Source: Candidatus Schekmanbacteria bacterium | GTDB taxonomy: Bacteria; CSSED10-310; JACPHN01 | Assembly (NCBI GenBank): GCA_016188575.1 | Contig: JACPHN010000244.1 | Span: 1 to 23,413 of the forward strand | DNA: 23,413 bases | Direction of reading: 5' to 3' | Shown: positions 7,710 through 15,763 of the stretch, piece after piece | Position numbering within the stretch: the stretch's first letter is position 1 | Layout of the letters: each line of letters opens with the position of its first letter | Program-made: the position numbers and the translations under genes | The notes under the pieces: model-generated | The model's database searches: none | What the model was told of the DNA's origin: nothing | Seen by the model: only the letters and a program-made list of their open reading frames with translations

Positions 7710-9434
7710 GTGGAGACGCGCACGCTCTCGCGCCCCGCGGGCGCGGTGGCGCTGCTCGGCCGGCTGACCCGCGAAGCGCTCGCCAGGTTTCGCCAGCTTA
7801 CCGGGCACGAAGAAGTCCGCACCCGTTTTTCCCGACTCGACACCTATCGGCAGTGCCCCGCGAAATATCAGTATCGCTACGTCGAGCGCGCGGTCGATCG
7901 CGCGCAGTCCGACGCCGGCCGCGAAGTATCCCCGCACCTGTCGTTCGATCGCAGCTTGCACGACGTTCTCGAGCAGTTTCACCGCCGCCAAATCCACGCC
8001 GGACAGGCGCCTGACCTGGGCTGGATGCTGGAGCGGCTCGAGCAGGTGTGGATCCGCCGCGACTACGACGACGCATGGCGCCGCGAACAGGCTTGCGGCG
8101 ACCGCGATGCGGTGGGACCGGAGGAGGCCGCGTTCAAGCAGAACGCGCAGGACGCGCTCGCACGGTATCACGCGTGGTGGAGCACCGCCGGTCTGATGCC
8201 ATACACGGCGAACAAGACCACCCGATTGATCCTGGGTCGCGTCATCGTGAACGCGACCCTCGACCTCGTTGCTTATGACCGTGACGGCCGCTTTCACGTC
8301 TTCGACTTCAAGACGGGCAAGCGCGTTCGCGATCCCGCCGACATCCCCCACGATCTCGGAGCGGGCATCCAATACCTCGCCTCCCGGGATCTGCCTCGCG
8401 TTGGTGGCCTGGTCGATTCCTTCAGCTTCTATTTCCTGCAAGCCGGCCGGCGAGTATGCGGCTCGTTCGACCTCGCGAACCTGGAGTCGACGCGCGCCGA
8501 GATCCGCGGCCTCGTGCGCAGAATCGAGGACGGGGATTTCGCCGCGACCTGCGGCTGGTGGTGCAGGCGGTGTGAGTTTCGCGGCCGCTGCGAGGCGTGG
8601 AAGGCAGCTCCGAGCACCGTGCTGGCGCCGCGCACCAGCGCCGACGTCAAGCCGCGCCTTCGCCTCTCCTATTCCAAGATGAGCCTCTTCGACCGCTGCC
8701 CGCGCGCCTACAAGAAAGTGTACGTGGAAGGTGTGCGCCAGAAGCCGAAGCCGTTCTTCAGCTTCGGGAGCTGCATTCACGCGACCTTCGAAGAGCTCTA
8801 CTGCTGGGATGGCATCGGCCGCCGCCCGTCGTGGCGAACCCTGCGCCGCATGTTCCACGAGACCTGGAAGCTGCACCGCCTCGGCTACGCCAACCCCGAG
8901 GAGGAGGAAAAGTATTTCAAGGAGGGCCTCGACATGCTCCGGAAATACTACCAGCGCTTCGTCGCCGGGCAACCGTTCCGCAAGGCCGAGGCGATCGAGG
9001 CGTTCTTCGAGCTGCCGATCGGCAGGCGCGGCCTCATGAACGGCTACATCGACCGCATCGATCTGCTGCCCGACGGCACGCGCGAGGTCATCGACTACAA
9101 GACCGAGCCGACGCGGCGCACGCAGGAACAGGTGGACAAGGACATGCAGCTCACTACCTATTTCTGGGCGTGCCGCGAGGCGTTCGGGTATTCGCCGAGC
9201 AAGCTCAGTTTGTTCATGCTCTATCACGACGAAAAGCTCACGACGCAACGCACGGATCGGGATGTAGAAGGCCTCGTCGCGTTCGTGGATGGCGTCTGTG
9301 CCCGTATGGAGGCGGAAGTCGAGTACGCGCCGAAGATGAACAAGTACTGTCGAAGCTGCGACTTCCTTCATGATTGCCCGCAGCGGGAGGCGGTCCTGAG
9401 CAATAGCGGGTTGCGCAGCATGGAATTCGATTAG
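7710..9434 (+). CDS. Tandem PD-(D/E)XK nuclease with two Cas4/RecB-type Fe-S domains
   Basis: The GTG at 7710 lies 6 nt after the previous stop, with AGGAG at 7695-7699. The 574-residue product contains two complete RecB/Cas4-like nuclease units. Unit 1 (about 38-300): YRQCPAKYQYRY (C49), the LDLV aspartate, FDFKTGK (D199, K201) and a closing C285-x2-C288-x5-C294. Unit 2 (about 318-560): FDRCPRAYKK (C330), GYIDRID, VIDYKTEP (D462, K464), QLTTY (Q480) and C547-x2-C550-x5-C556. The Cys arrangement, one before the fold and three after it, is that of the 4Fe-4S cluster in Cas4 and AddB nucleases, and both units keep it together with their D-x-K motifs. Activity is probably exonucleolytic or endonucleolytic on DNA. 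There is no CRISPR array or helicase partner here, so it is neither Cas4 nor AddB in the strict sense. Confidence 0.85.
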   Translation: METRTLSRPAGAVALLGRLTREALARFRQLTGHEEVRTRFSRLDTYRQCPAKYQYRYVERAVDRAQSDAGREVSPHLSFDRSLHDVLEQFHRRQIHAGQAPDLGWMLERLEQVWIRRDYDDAWRREQACGDRDAVGPEEAAFKQNAQDALARYHAWWSTAGLMPYTANKTTRLILGRVIVNATLDLVAYDRDGRFHVFDFKTGKRVRDPADIPHDLGAGIQYLASRDLPRVGGLVDSFSFYFLQAGRRVCGSFDLANLESTRAEIRGLVRRIEDGDFAATCGWWCRRCEFRGRCEAWKAAPSTVLAPRTSADVKPRLRLSYSKMSLFDRCPRAYKKVYVEGVRQKPKPFFSFGSCIHATFEELYCWDGIGRRPSWRTLRRMFHETWKLHRLGYANPEEEEKYFKEGLDMLRKYYQRFVAGQPFRKAEAIEAFFELPIGRRGLMNGYIDRIDLLPDGTREVIDYKTEPTRRTQEQVDKDMQLTTYFWACREAFGYSPSKLSLFMLYHDEKLTTQRTDRDVEGLVAFVDGVCARMEAEVEYAPKMNKYCRSCDFLHDCPQREAVLSNSGLRSMEFD

Positions 9435-9466
9435 ACACGGCCGGCGTCGCCCCGGACGCAGCGGCG

Positions 9467-9483
9467 AAAGGAGGACTTCGTTG
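9467..9483 (+). promoter_or_regulatory. Strong ribosome binding site deciding a TTG start
   Basis: AAAGGAGG at 9467-9474 is close to a perfect anti-16S match and sits 6 nt before TTG at 9481. No ATG or GTG in this frame lies near enough before the kinase glycine loop, so the rare start codon is well supported. Confidence 0.7.
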
Positions 9484-12400
9484 TCAGGCTGCAGCGCGCC
9501 GCAGGAGACGGAGTGCGGAACCGCCACACTGGGCGGCGCAGGTGCGAGCGCGCCGGCGCCACAAGTCGTTGGCCCCTATTGCCTTGAAGAGCGGCTGGCG
9601 GAGGGTGGCATGGGCGCGGTCTATCGCGCCCGGCACGCCGCGACCGGCACCGTAGTGGCGCTCAAGATGGTGAAGCTGCCGACGCGGTCCCTGTTGCAGG
9701 CGATCCGCCGGGAGATTCGCGCCCTGTCGATGCTCGACCACCCCGGTATCGTGCGCGTGGTCGCCGACGGTCTGCACGACGGCATGCCATGGTTCGCGAT
9801 GCCCTTCGTCCAGGGCACCTCGATGCGGCAGCACCTGACCGCCCTGCCGCCGCGGTCATGGGCTACCAGCTCCGCAGTCGAGGCGCCCGAGGAAGCGCCG
9901 GCGGATAGGATGACGGCCGCGCTCTCGATTGGTGAGGATGCGCCGCACGCCATCGCCGTGGTTCTCCCTATCGGCGCGGACCTCACGGCACCTCTGGCCC
10001 TCATCTGTCGCCTCTGCGGCGCCCTGGCGTACCTGCACGGCGAGGGCTTCGTGCACCGCGACCTCAAGCCGGACAACGTGCTGGTCACACCCGAGGGCGC
10101 ACCGATCCTCATCGACTTCGGGCTGGCGTCGCCCGGGGGCTACGCGGGCCGCGAGCGCGTGGCCGCGCGGATCGGCGCCCTGGGGACACCCCACTACATG
10201 TCGCCGGAGCAGATTCGCGGTCGCGATATCGATGCCCGTGCCGACTTGTACGCGCTCGGCGTGATGCTGTATGAGCTCGTGGCAGGTCAACGGCCATTCG
10301 CCGGCAGTGCCACGGAAGTGATCAAGGCGCACCTCTACCGGCAGCCGCCACCGCTGTCCGTGTACGCCCCGGATTTGCCCGCGGGTCTCGAGAACTTGGT
10401 GATGCGCCTGCTCGCCAAGGAGCCATCGCGGCGGCCGGGGCACGTGCGCGCCGTCGCCACCGCGCTCGCACGCTTCGCCGGCGCGGCGAGCACGGGCTGG
10501 GAGCAGGCCTCGGCGACCCGCCCCTGCCTGTACCGCCCGCGGTTTGCCGGACGCCGGCGCGAGCTCCGCACGCTGTTGGACATGGTGCGTGCGACGCAGC
10601 GCGAGAATGGCGGCCTGGTGCTGGTGCACGGGGAAAGTGGTGCGGGGAAGAGCCGGTTGGCTCTGGAGGTCGCGGAACGGGCATCAGGCGGCGGTGTGCT
10701 CGTGCTCCACGGCAACTGCCTCGCGGGCCGGGCCGCCGCGCTGGGCGCCTTTCGCGGCGTGATTGAGCACGTCGCGGACCGCTGCCATGAGCGCGGACCA
10801 GCGGAGACGGACCGCCTGCTAGGGCGGCGCAGGGCGGTCCTGGCGCAGTACTTTCCGTTCTTGAGCAGCCTCGACGCGCACCGCACCTACCCGCAGCCGG
10901 CCACGCTGGCTCCGGAGGCGGCTCGCCTACGACTGATTCAGTATCTATGGGGTGTCCTCACCGCGCTTACCGCGGAGCACGCGGCACTCGTCGTGCTTGA
11001 CGATCTCCAATGGGCGGACGAGCTCGCGATGGCGTTCCTCGGTCACGTGGCGGCGCGGCGGCTCGCCGCGGCGTCGCGGCTGCTCCTCGTGGGGCTATAC
11101 CGAAGCGAGGAGCGCACCGCGGAGCTCCAGGCGCTTGCGGCAGCGCCCGGTGTGCGCCTGCTCGCGCTCGGGAAGCTCGGCGAGGCGCCGATGCGCGCTC
11201 TCGTCGGCGACATGCTGGCAGTAGATCCCGCGCCCGCGATCTTCAGCCGCTTCCTCGTCGAATGCTCGGAGGGGAACCCGTTTTTCGCCGGCGAGTATCT
11301 GCGCGCCGCGGTTGATCGCGGACTGATCTGGCGAGATGACCGCGAGGACTGGCAGGTCACCGATGTCGCCCGCGGCGGCGACGGCACGCTGAGCTACGGG
11401 GCGGTGCCGCTGCCGCGGTCGATCCGCGACCTGCTCGCCGGCCGCCTCGTCACCCTATCGGAGCGCTCGCGACAGGTGCTCGAGGTTGCTGCCGTGGTCG
11501 GGCGCGAGATCCCAAGCGCGCTGCTCGACGCCGTGGCCGGAAGCGAGGGAATGGATTGCTTGACGGCCACGGCCGAGCTGATGCGCCGCAACATTCTCGA
11601 GGGACGCGATCGCGGCAACCTCGTCTTTGTCCACGACAAGCTGCGAGAAGAGATCTACGCCGGGACGGGGGCAGCGCGCCGCCGGGCGCTTCATTTGGCG
11701 GTGGCGCTGGCGCTGGAGACCGCCGTGACCGGCGATGGCGCGGTCCATGCCCGGCGCGGACACCACTTCGAGCTGGCCGGCGAGGTCGCCAGCGCGCGTT
11801 CCTGCTACCTGCTGGCGGCGCGCGCCGCAGCAAAGCGCTTCGCGCATCAGGAGGCCGAGCGACTCTATCGCGCGCACCTCGCGCTGGTGGCGGAGCCGAC
11901 CTCTGAGAGCATCGAGGCCAGGCGCGAGCTGGGCTTCGACGTGCTGCGCGTCCAGGCGCGCTGGGCGGACGCCGCGAGCGAGCTCGATGGCGCGCTGGCC
12001 GCGGCGCGCGAGATCGGCGATCGCCGCGGCGAGGGCCGCGTGTGCGGCTACCTCGCCACGGTGCACCTGGAGCTCGGCGAAGTGGAGAAGGCCCAAACGG
12101 GGTATGAACAGGCACTGGCCCTTGCCCGCGAGGTGGGGGACAGGCGGGACGAGGCACTGTGGGTCGGAAACCTTGCCACGGTGCGGCTCGAGCGGGTACC
12201 GATGATCGCGACGCAAAACGGTTACGAGCAGGCGCTGGCCATCGCGCGCGAGGTCGGCGACAAGCAGGCCGAGGGCTGGTGGCTCGGCGCGCTCGCCGGA
12301 TTGTTGGGCGGCGAGGGGCGAAGCGCGGAAGCGCGGGAGGCGTACGCCGAGGCGCTGAGCCTAGCGCGCGAGCTCGCCGATCGGTCCTCCGAGAGCTGGT

Positions 12401-13146
12401 GGCGGGGCAACGTCGCGATTCTGGATTGCCGGCAGGGCCACGTGGAGGAGGCGCTCGCCGGCTTCGAGCAGGCGCTGGCCATGTCGCGCGAGATCGGCGA
12501 TCGACGTGCCGAAGGGTGGTGGCTCCGCAACCTGGCCATTGCGCACCATGAGCTGGGCTACCTGCAGGATGCGCACTATGGCCTGGGGCTCGCCCTGGAG
12601 CTGGCGCGCGAAGCCGGCGACAGGCACGCCGAGGGCTTGTTGCTCGCGGATCTCGCGTGCGAGTGCTTCGCGCTGGGGCGCATGGAGGCGTCAGAAGTCG
12701 CCATCGAGCAGGCGCTGAGGGTTTCCCGCGAGCTTGGAGACACCGTAACCACGGGGCGAGCGCTCGCCGCGCAGGCGCGATTCGCGCTTGTCGCCGGCGG
12801 CGATGCGCTGCAGGCGCGGCGGCTGAGCGCACTGGCGGTGACCACGCTCCGCGAGCGGCGCTGGCTCCCCAGCCTGACCTGGGCAATCTGCCTCGGCGGC
12901 CACATCGCGCTGGCAAATGGCGAGTCCGCCGCCAGCATGCTCGAGGAGGCGCGCTGCCTGACAACGACAATCGGCACCGGCCCAGGCAGCCCGCTGGACA
13001 AGGACATCGGCAGGTTGCGCCGAGCGCAGGAAGCGTTCGGGGCAGCCGGAGGGCAACAGCGCCTCTTCCGTGGCTACCTTGTCGAGGACTTTACGGCAGA
13101 ACAGCGCCAGTGGTTGCGCAATCACGGGCATCTGGCGGCGCCATGA
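9481..13146 (+). CDS. Ser/Thr protein kinase fused to AAA-type ATPase and TPR domains
   Basis: The 1221-residue product starts at TTG. It has a Hanks-type kinase domain at about 35-340, with an E-G-G-M-G-A-V glycine loop, VALK lysine, HRDLKPDN (catalytic Asp194), DFGLASP, GTPHYMSPEQ and DLYALGVMLYELV, so it is probably active; a variable Ala/Pro-rich insert of about 40 residues follows the hinge. Next is an AAA_16/NACHT-like ATPase with Walker A GESGAGKS (384-391) and Walker B VVLDDLQWAD near 504. A helical linker leads to seven TPR-like repeats of exactly 40 residues from about residue 830. Such kinase-ATPase-TPR proteins are typical sensors or regulators in Myxococcota and related groups. 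There is no transmembrane segment, so it is cytoplasmic. It lies 46 nt after the nuclease gene and upstream of the benzoyl-CoA operon; which of these it controls, if either, is not shown by the sequence. Confidence 0.9.
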   Translation: MSGCSAPQETECGTATLGGAGASAPAPQVVGPYCLEERLAEGGMGAVYRARHAATGTVVALKMVKLPTRSLLQAIRREIRALSMLDHPGIVRVVADGLHDGMPWFAMPFVQGTSMRQHLTALPPRSWATSSAVEAPEEAPADRMTAALSIGEDAPHAIAVVLPIGADLTAPLALICRLCGALAYLHGEGFVHRDLKPDNVLVTPEGAPILIDFGLASPGGYAGRERVAARIGALGTPHYMSPEQIRGRDIDARADLYALGVMLYELVAGQRPFAGSATEVIKAHLYRQPPPLSVYAPDLPAGLENLVMRLLAKEPSRRPGHVRAVATALARFAGAASTGWEQASATRPCLYRPRFAGRRRELRTLLDMVRATQRENGGLVLVHGESGAGKSRLALEVAERASGGGVLVLHGNCLAGRAAALGAFRGVIEHVADRCHERGPAETDRLLGRRRAVLAQYFPFLSSLDAHRTYPQPATLAPEAARLRLIQYLWGVLTALTAEHAALVVLDDLQWADELAMAFLGHVAARRLAAASRLLLVGLYRSEERTAELQALAAAPGVRLLALGKLGEAPMRALVGDMLAVDPAPAIFSRFLVECSEGNPFFAGEYLRAAVDRGLIWRDDREDWQVTDVARGGDGTLSYGAVPLPRSIRDLLAGRLVTLSERSRQVLEVAAVVGREIPSALLDAVAGSEGMDCLTATAELMRRNILEGRDRGNLVFVHDKLREEIYAGTGAARRRALHLAVALALETAVTGDGAVHARRGHHFELAGEVASARSCYLLAARAAAKRFAHQEAERLYRAHLALVAEPTSESIEARRELGFDVLRVQARWADAASELDGALAAAREIGDRRGEGRVCGYLATVHLELGEVEKAQTGYEQALALAREVGDRRDEALWVGNLATVRLERVPMIATQNGYEQALAIAREVGDKQAEGWWLGALAGLLGGEGRSAEAREAYAEALSLARELADRSSESWWRGNVAILDCRQGHVEEALAGFEQALAMSREIGDRRAEGWWLRNLAIAHHELGYLQDAHYGLGLALELAREAGDRHAEGLLLADLACECFALGRMEASEVAIEQALRVSRELGDTVTTGRALAAQARFALVAGGDALQARRLSALAVTTLRERRWLPSLTWAICLGGHIALANGESAASMLEEARCLTTTIGTGPGSPLDKDIGRLRRAQEAFGAAGGQQRLFRGYLVEDFTAEQRQWLRNHGHLAAP
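11970..12810 (+). repeat. Seven 120-bp in-frame repeats encoding TPR units
   Basis: The repeat anchor (a GAG or GAA codon in the A-R-E-x-G-D motif) falls at 12010, 12130, 12250, 12370, 12490, 12610 and 12730, exactly 120 bp apart. Each unit encodes 40 residues with a YEQALAxAREVGDR-like helix followed by an E-x-WW-x-x-NLA-like helix. This fits tetratricopeptide repeats lengthened to 40 residues. No unit has an insertion or deletion. Confidence 0.8.
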
Positions 13147-13394
13147 GCCCACGCGTCCATTACGCCGAGATGCTCGCATTCGCCAACGGGCAACTCACCG
13201 CGAGCTCGCTCTACGACCTGGCGACTGTCCCGAATGACCCGAGCTCGGGCGAGGCAACTCACCACCACCTCGGCCCGATGAATCGCGCCCCTGCTCACCG
13301 AAGCCTGCGGCGGGAAGAAGAGCAAAGGACGACACCGGATATTCGGCCGACGCCGAAGTACCTACCCATGAAAGAAGGGGCGCTATCGCGTTGA
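13143..13394 (+). CDS. Possible small hypothetical protein overlapping the kinase stop
   Basis: An ATG at 13143 overlaps the kinase stop as ATGA, the arrangement used throughout the next operon, and opens an 83-residue frame. The first ~45 residues have GC-rich third positions and a V-H-Y-A-E-M-L-A-F-A-N-G-Q-L start faintly like anti-sigma zinc-finger (zf-HC2) proteins, but the HHH cluster has no paired Cys. The second half is Arg/Glu-rich and looks random. No family is recognised; it may be spurious or a decayed remnant. Confidence 0.25.
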   Translation: MSPRVHYAEMLAFANGQLTASSLYDLATVPNDPSSGEATHHHLGPMNRAPAHRSLRREEEQRTTPDIRPTPKYLPMKEGALSR

Positions 13395-13432
13395 CGCTGA
13401 ACAGACGGTCGAATCAAGTTGAGCCTCCGTGC

Positions 13433-13462
13433 TTGACAAAGACGCCTGCCGGCAGCTAGCCT
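13433..13462 (+). promoter_or_regulatory. Predicted sigma-70-type promoter of the benzoyl-CoA operon
   Basis: A perfect TTGACA -35 lies at 13433-13438, and TAGCCT (matching TAnnnT) lies 18 nt downstream at 13457-13462. Transcription would start near 13469, giving a leader of about 100 nt before the ATG at 13572. This is the only good promoter-like sequence I see ahead of the seven chained catabolic genes. Confidence 0.5.
13446..13455. promoter_or_regulatory. Perfect 10-bp palindrome in the promoter spacer, candidate operator
   Basis: CTGCCGGCAG at 13446-13455 lies exactly between the -35 and -10 hexamers, where a bound repressor would block RNA polymerase. Ten bases of palindrome occur often by chance in GC-rich DNA; the position is what makes it notable. 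Confidence 0.3.
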
Positions 13463-13571
13463 CCTGCTGGACGTGTCGGGTCAGTTGGCCCGCCGCAGCA
13501 GCTTGCGTCGGTCGCGCACCGGCCTGGGCGCCGGCGGTGCCGTGGTGAGGTTTCGACGGCGAGGAGGAGCC

Positions 13572-14666
13572 ATGGAGCCCATCGAAGGCGTCGGCTGGCG
13601 CTTATGTTCCGTGCAACCTGGAGAGCCTCTGGAGATTCGCGCCGAGCGCTTGTTGATCGACCACCTTGCTGCCGATTCCGTGCTACTCGAGGTGGCGGGG
13701 TGTGGCGTTTGCCACACCGACCTCGGATTTCTTTTCGGCGGAGTGAAAACCCGTAAAGACCCTCCCCTCATTCTGGGGCACGAGATCTCCGGGCGCGTGA
13801 TCGCCACGGGGACGAGCGCCGAGGCGGAACGTTGGCGAGGCAGCGCGGTGGTGGCACCCGCGGTTATTCCCTGTGGCCGGTGCCGGCAGTGCGAGCGCGG
13901 TCGCCGCACCGCCTGTCTACATCAGGCCATGCCGGGAAACGACTTCGACGGCGGTTTTGCCACCCATGTAGTGGTGCCCGCGCGCTGGCTTTGCCGCGTC
14001 GACGAGAGCAGGCTCGGGACGCTCGGTCTGTGGCAGATGGCCGTCGTCGCCGATGCCGTGACGACTCCGTATCAGGCGATCGTGCGCTCGGGTCTCGCCG
14101 AGGGCGAGCTCGCCGTGGTGGTCGGTTGCGGCGGTGTCGGCGGTTTTGCGGTGCAGATCGCCGCGGCGGTCGGCGCGATCGTGGTCGCCATCGATATCGA
14201 CCCGGAGCGTCTGAGCCGCGCCCGCGCGAGCAACGCGGCGCACACCATCGACGCCGCGCATCTCCGGCCGCGCGAGGTCCGCGACGCCGTCAGAGCCTGT
14301 GCTCGCGCCGCCAGCATCGCCGGCGACGGCTGGCGCATCTTCGAGACCTCGGGTACCCCCGCGGGTCAACAGACCGCGTTCGCGCTTCTGACCTTCGGCG
14401 GGTCGCTGTCGGTCGTGGGGTTCACCCCCACCGACGTGCCGCTCCGGCTCAGCAACGTCATGGCCTTTGACGCCGAGATCTACGGAAACTGGGGATGCGA
14501 TCCCGGCCTGTATCCGGCGGTGCTCGACCTCGTCCTCTCCGGCCGCGTTGCCGTCGCTCCGCACGTGCGCGGTTTCGCTCTCGACCGCTGCGCCGACGTC
14601 CTCCATAGTGCCCAGCGCGGCGAGATCCTCGAGCGCCCCGTGCTGATCCCCTCCGGCGACTGGTAG
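13572..14666 (+). CDS. had: 6-hydroxycyclohex-1-ene-1-carbonyl-CoA dehydrogenase
   Basis: This enzyme oxidises 6-hydroxycyclohex-1-ene-1-carbonyl-CoA to the 6-oxo compound with NAD+, the third step of benzoyl-CoA degradation. The 364-residue product, from the ATG at 13572 behind AGGAGG, is a zinc medium-chain alcohol dehydrogenase: CGVCHTD and GHEISG supply the catalytic-zinc region; CGRCRQCERGRRTAC is the four-Cys structural zinc loop; VVGCGGVGG is the Rossmann glycine motif; and AIDIDPERL ends in the Asp that favours NAD+ over NADP+. Length matches the roughly 368-residue family. The specific substrate is assigned from the unbroken linkage to oah, dch and bcrCBAD, since sequence alone would only give an alcohol dehydrogenase. 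A GTG at 13473 could extend the protein by 33 residues, but that extension is Arg-rich and unlike the family. Confidence 0.88.
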   Translation: MEPIEGVGWRLCSVQPGEPLEIRAERLLIDHLAADSVLLEVAGCGVCHTDLGFLFGGVKTRKDPPLILGHEISGRVIATGTSAEAERWRGSAVVAPAVIPCGRCRQCERGRRTACLHQAMPGNDFDGGFATHVVVPARWLCRVDESRLGTLGLWQMAVVADAVTTPYQAIVRSGLAEGELAVVVGCGGVGGFAVQIAAAVGAIVVAIDIDPERLSRARASNAAHTIDAAHLRPREVRDAVRACARAASIAGDGWRIFETSGTPAGQQTAFALLTFGGSLSVVGFTPTDVPLRLSNVMAFDAEIYGNWGCDPGLYPAVLDLVLSGRVAVAPHVRGFALDRCADVLHSAQRGEILERPVLIPSGDW

Positions 14667-14671
14667 GTGCG

Positions 14672-15763
14672 ATGATGATTGACCACGAGCTTGTCGAGAC
14701 GCGCTTTGCGAGGATCCGCTACGAGCACCGCGAAGTGCTCGATCCGGCGGGTAACCCGGTCCGCGGTCTCCACAACGTCTGGATCGTGCTTGACAACGAA
14801 AGGGAGCTCAATTCATACACCACGGATACAGTCAAGGAGGTTGTCCTCGCCTTCCGCAAGGCGTCGGCGGATCGCGCCGCGGTTGCCGTGGTGTTCACGG
14901 GAGCCGGATCGCGGGCCTTCTGCACGGGAGGAAACACGCGGGAATATGCGGAGAATTATGCCGGCCGCCCGGAAGAATATCTGCAGTACATGCGGCTGTT
15001 CAACGACATGGTCACCGGGATCCTGCATTGTGATCGGCCGGTCGTGTGCCGCGTCAATGGCATGCGCATCGGCGGCGGGCAAGAGATCGGCATGGCCTGC
15101 GACTTCAGCGTCGCTCAAGATCTCGCACTCTTCGGGCAGGCAGGCCCGCGTCACGGCAGCGCGCCCGATGGCGGTTCCACGGACTTCCTGCCGCTGTTCG
15201 TGGGGGCGGAGCGCGCCATGGAGAGCTGCACGCTGTGTGACACCTGGACCGCTCACAAGGCCCACCGGCTCGGGCTGATCCACGAAATCGCGCCCGCCCT
15301 CGAAGTGGACGGTGAGCTCATTGCCAACCCGCTTGCAGTCACTGACCGCTATGCGGACGAAAGCGGCCGGATCGTCTACGGCGAGAAGAAGCAAGGCGCC
15401 GATGCGGCGCGGGGCAAGGAGCTGCTGAAGCGTGGAGTCGTGACTCTGGCGCCGCTCGACCGGGCCGTTGACCGGCTGACGACCAGGCTGCTGATGACCT
15501 TCCCCAACTGCCTGCGCAAGACGATCGGCAGTGTTCGCAAACACAAGCTCGAGCACTGGGATCGCAATCGCGAGACCAGCCGCGAATGGCTGGCGCTGAA
15601 CATGCTGACCGAGGCCCGCGCGGGGTTCACCGCGTTTCATCGCGGCGGGACCAGCGGCGCTCGCGAGATCGACTTCATAGGCTTGCGTCAGCGCCTCGCC
15701 GCAGGTGAACCGTGGAGCGAAGAGCTCGTCGCGGCCATCCTCCCACAGGATGACCGGCGGTGA
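14672..15763 (+). CDS. oah: 6-oxocyclohex-1-ene-1-carbonyl-CoA hydrolase (ring opening)
   Basis: Oah (called BamA in obligate anaerobes) adds water to 6-oxocyclohex-1-ene-1-carbonyl-CoA and cleaves the ring to 3-hydroxypimelyl-CoA. The 363-residue crotonase-family protein keeps the stretches that make this family a marker for anaerobic aromatic degradation: GGNTREYAENYAGRPEEY, YMRLFNDMV, NGMRIGGGQEIGMACDFS, FGQAGPRHGSAP, TDFLPLFVGAERAM and NPLAVTDRYADE. The length is normal for Oah and about 100 residues longer than ordinary enoyl-CoA hydratases. It starts 5 nt after had, with two adjacent ATG codons (14672 and 14675); the second is a little better spaced from GTAGGTG. Its stop overlaps the dch start. 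The family assignment is very secure. Confidence 0.95.
   Translation: MMIDHELVETRFARIRYEHREVLDPAGNPVRGLHNVWIVLDNERELNSYTTDTVKEVVLAFRKASADRAAVAVVFTGAGSRAFCTGGNTREYAENYAGRPEEYLQYMRLFNDMVTGILHCDRPVVCRVNGMRIGGGQEIGMACDFSVAQDLALFGQAGPRHGSAPDGGSTDFLPLFVGAERAMESCTLCDTWTAHKAHRLGLIHEIAPALEVDGELIANPLAVTDRYADESGRIVYGEKKQGADAARGKELLKRGVVTLAPLDRAVDRLTTRLLMTFPNCLRKTIGSVRKHKLEHWDRNRETSREWLALNMLTEARAGFTAFHRGGTSGAREIDFIGLRQRLAAGEPWSEELVAAILPQDDRR

Larger units (their letters stand above)
13395..13571 (+). other. Intergenic region and probable leader of the benzoyl-CoA operon
   Basis: If the small ORF at 13143 is not real, the gap from 13147 to 13571 is 425 bp without a gene. The first part shows nothing I can name. 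The 3' part holds a -35/-10 pair with an internal palindrome (13433-13462), an untranslated leader of about 100 nt, and AGGAGG at 13562-13567 just before the had start codon. Confidence 0.5.

Noticed and set aside
8525-8580. A - strand KLTPPAPPAAGRGE stretch resembling intergenic repeat translations
   Set aside because: It is the reverse complement of the nuclease Cys cluster and has no inverted-repeat arms.
7710-9434. Calling the nuclease Cas4 and the locus CRISPR-related
   Set aside because: No spacer-repeat array or other cas genes are present; the only regular repeat nearby is the 120-bp TPR-coding series, which is coding sequence.
7209-9527. A 772-codon open frame on the - strand opposite the tandem nuclease
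   Set aside because: The + strand product has all nuclease motifs; the - strand frame is a mirror effect of GC-rich codons and has no recognisable domain or ribosome site.
13473-13571. GTG at 13473 as an earlier start for the dehydrogenase
   Set aside because: The extra 33 residues are Arg-rich, exceed the family length and overlap the predicted leader; AGGAGG precedes the ATG at 13572.
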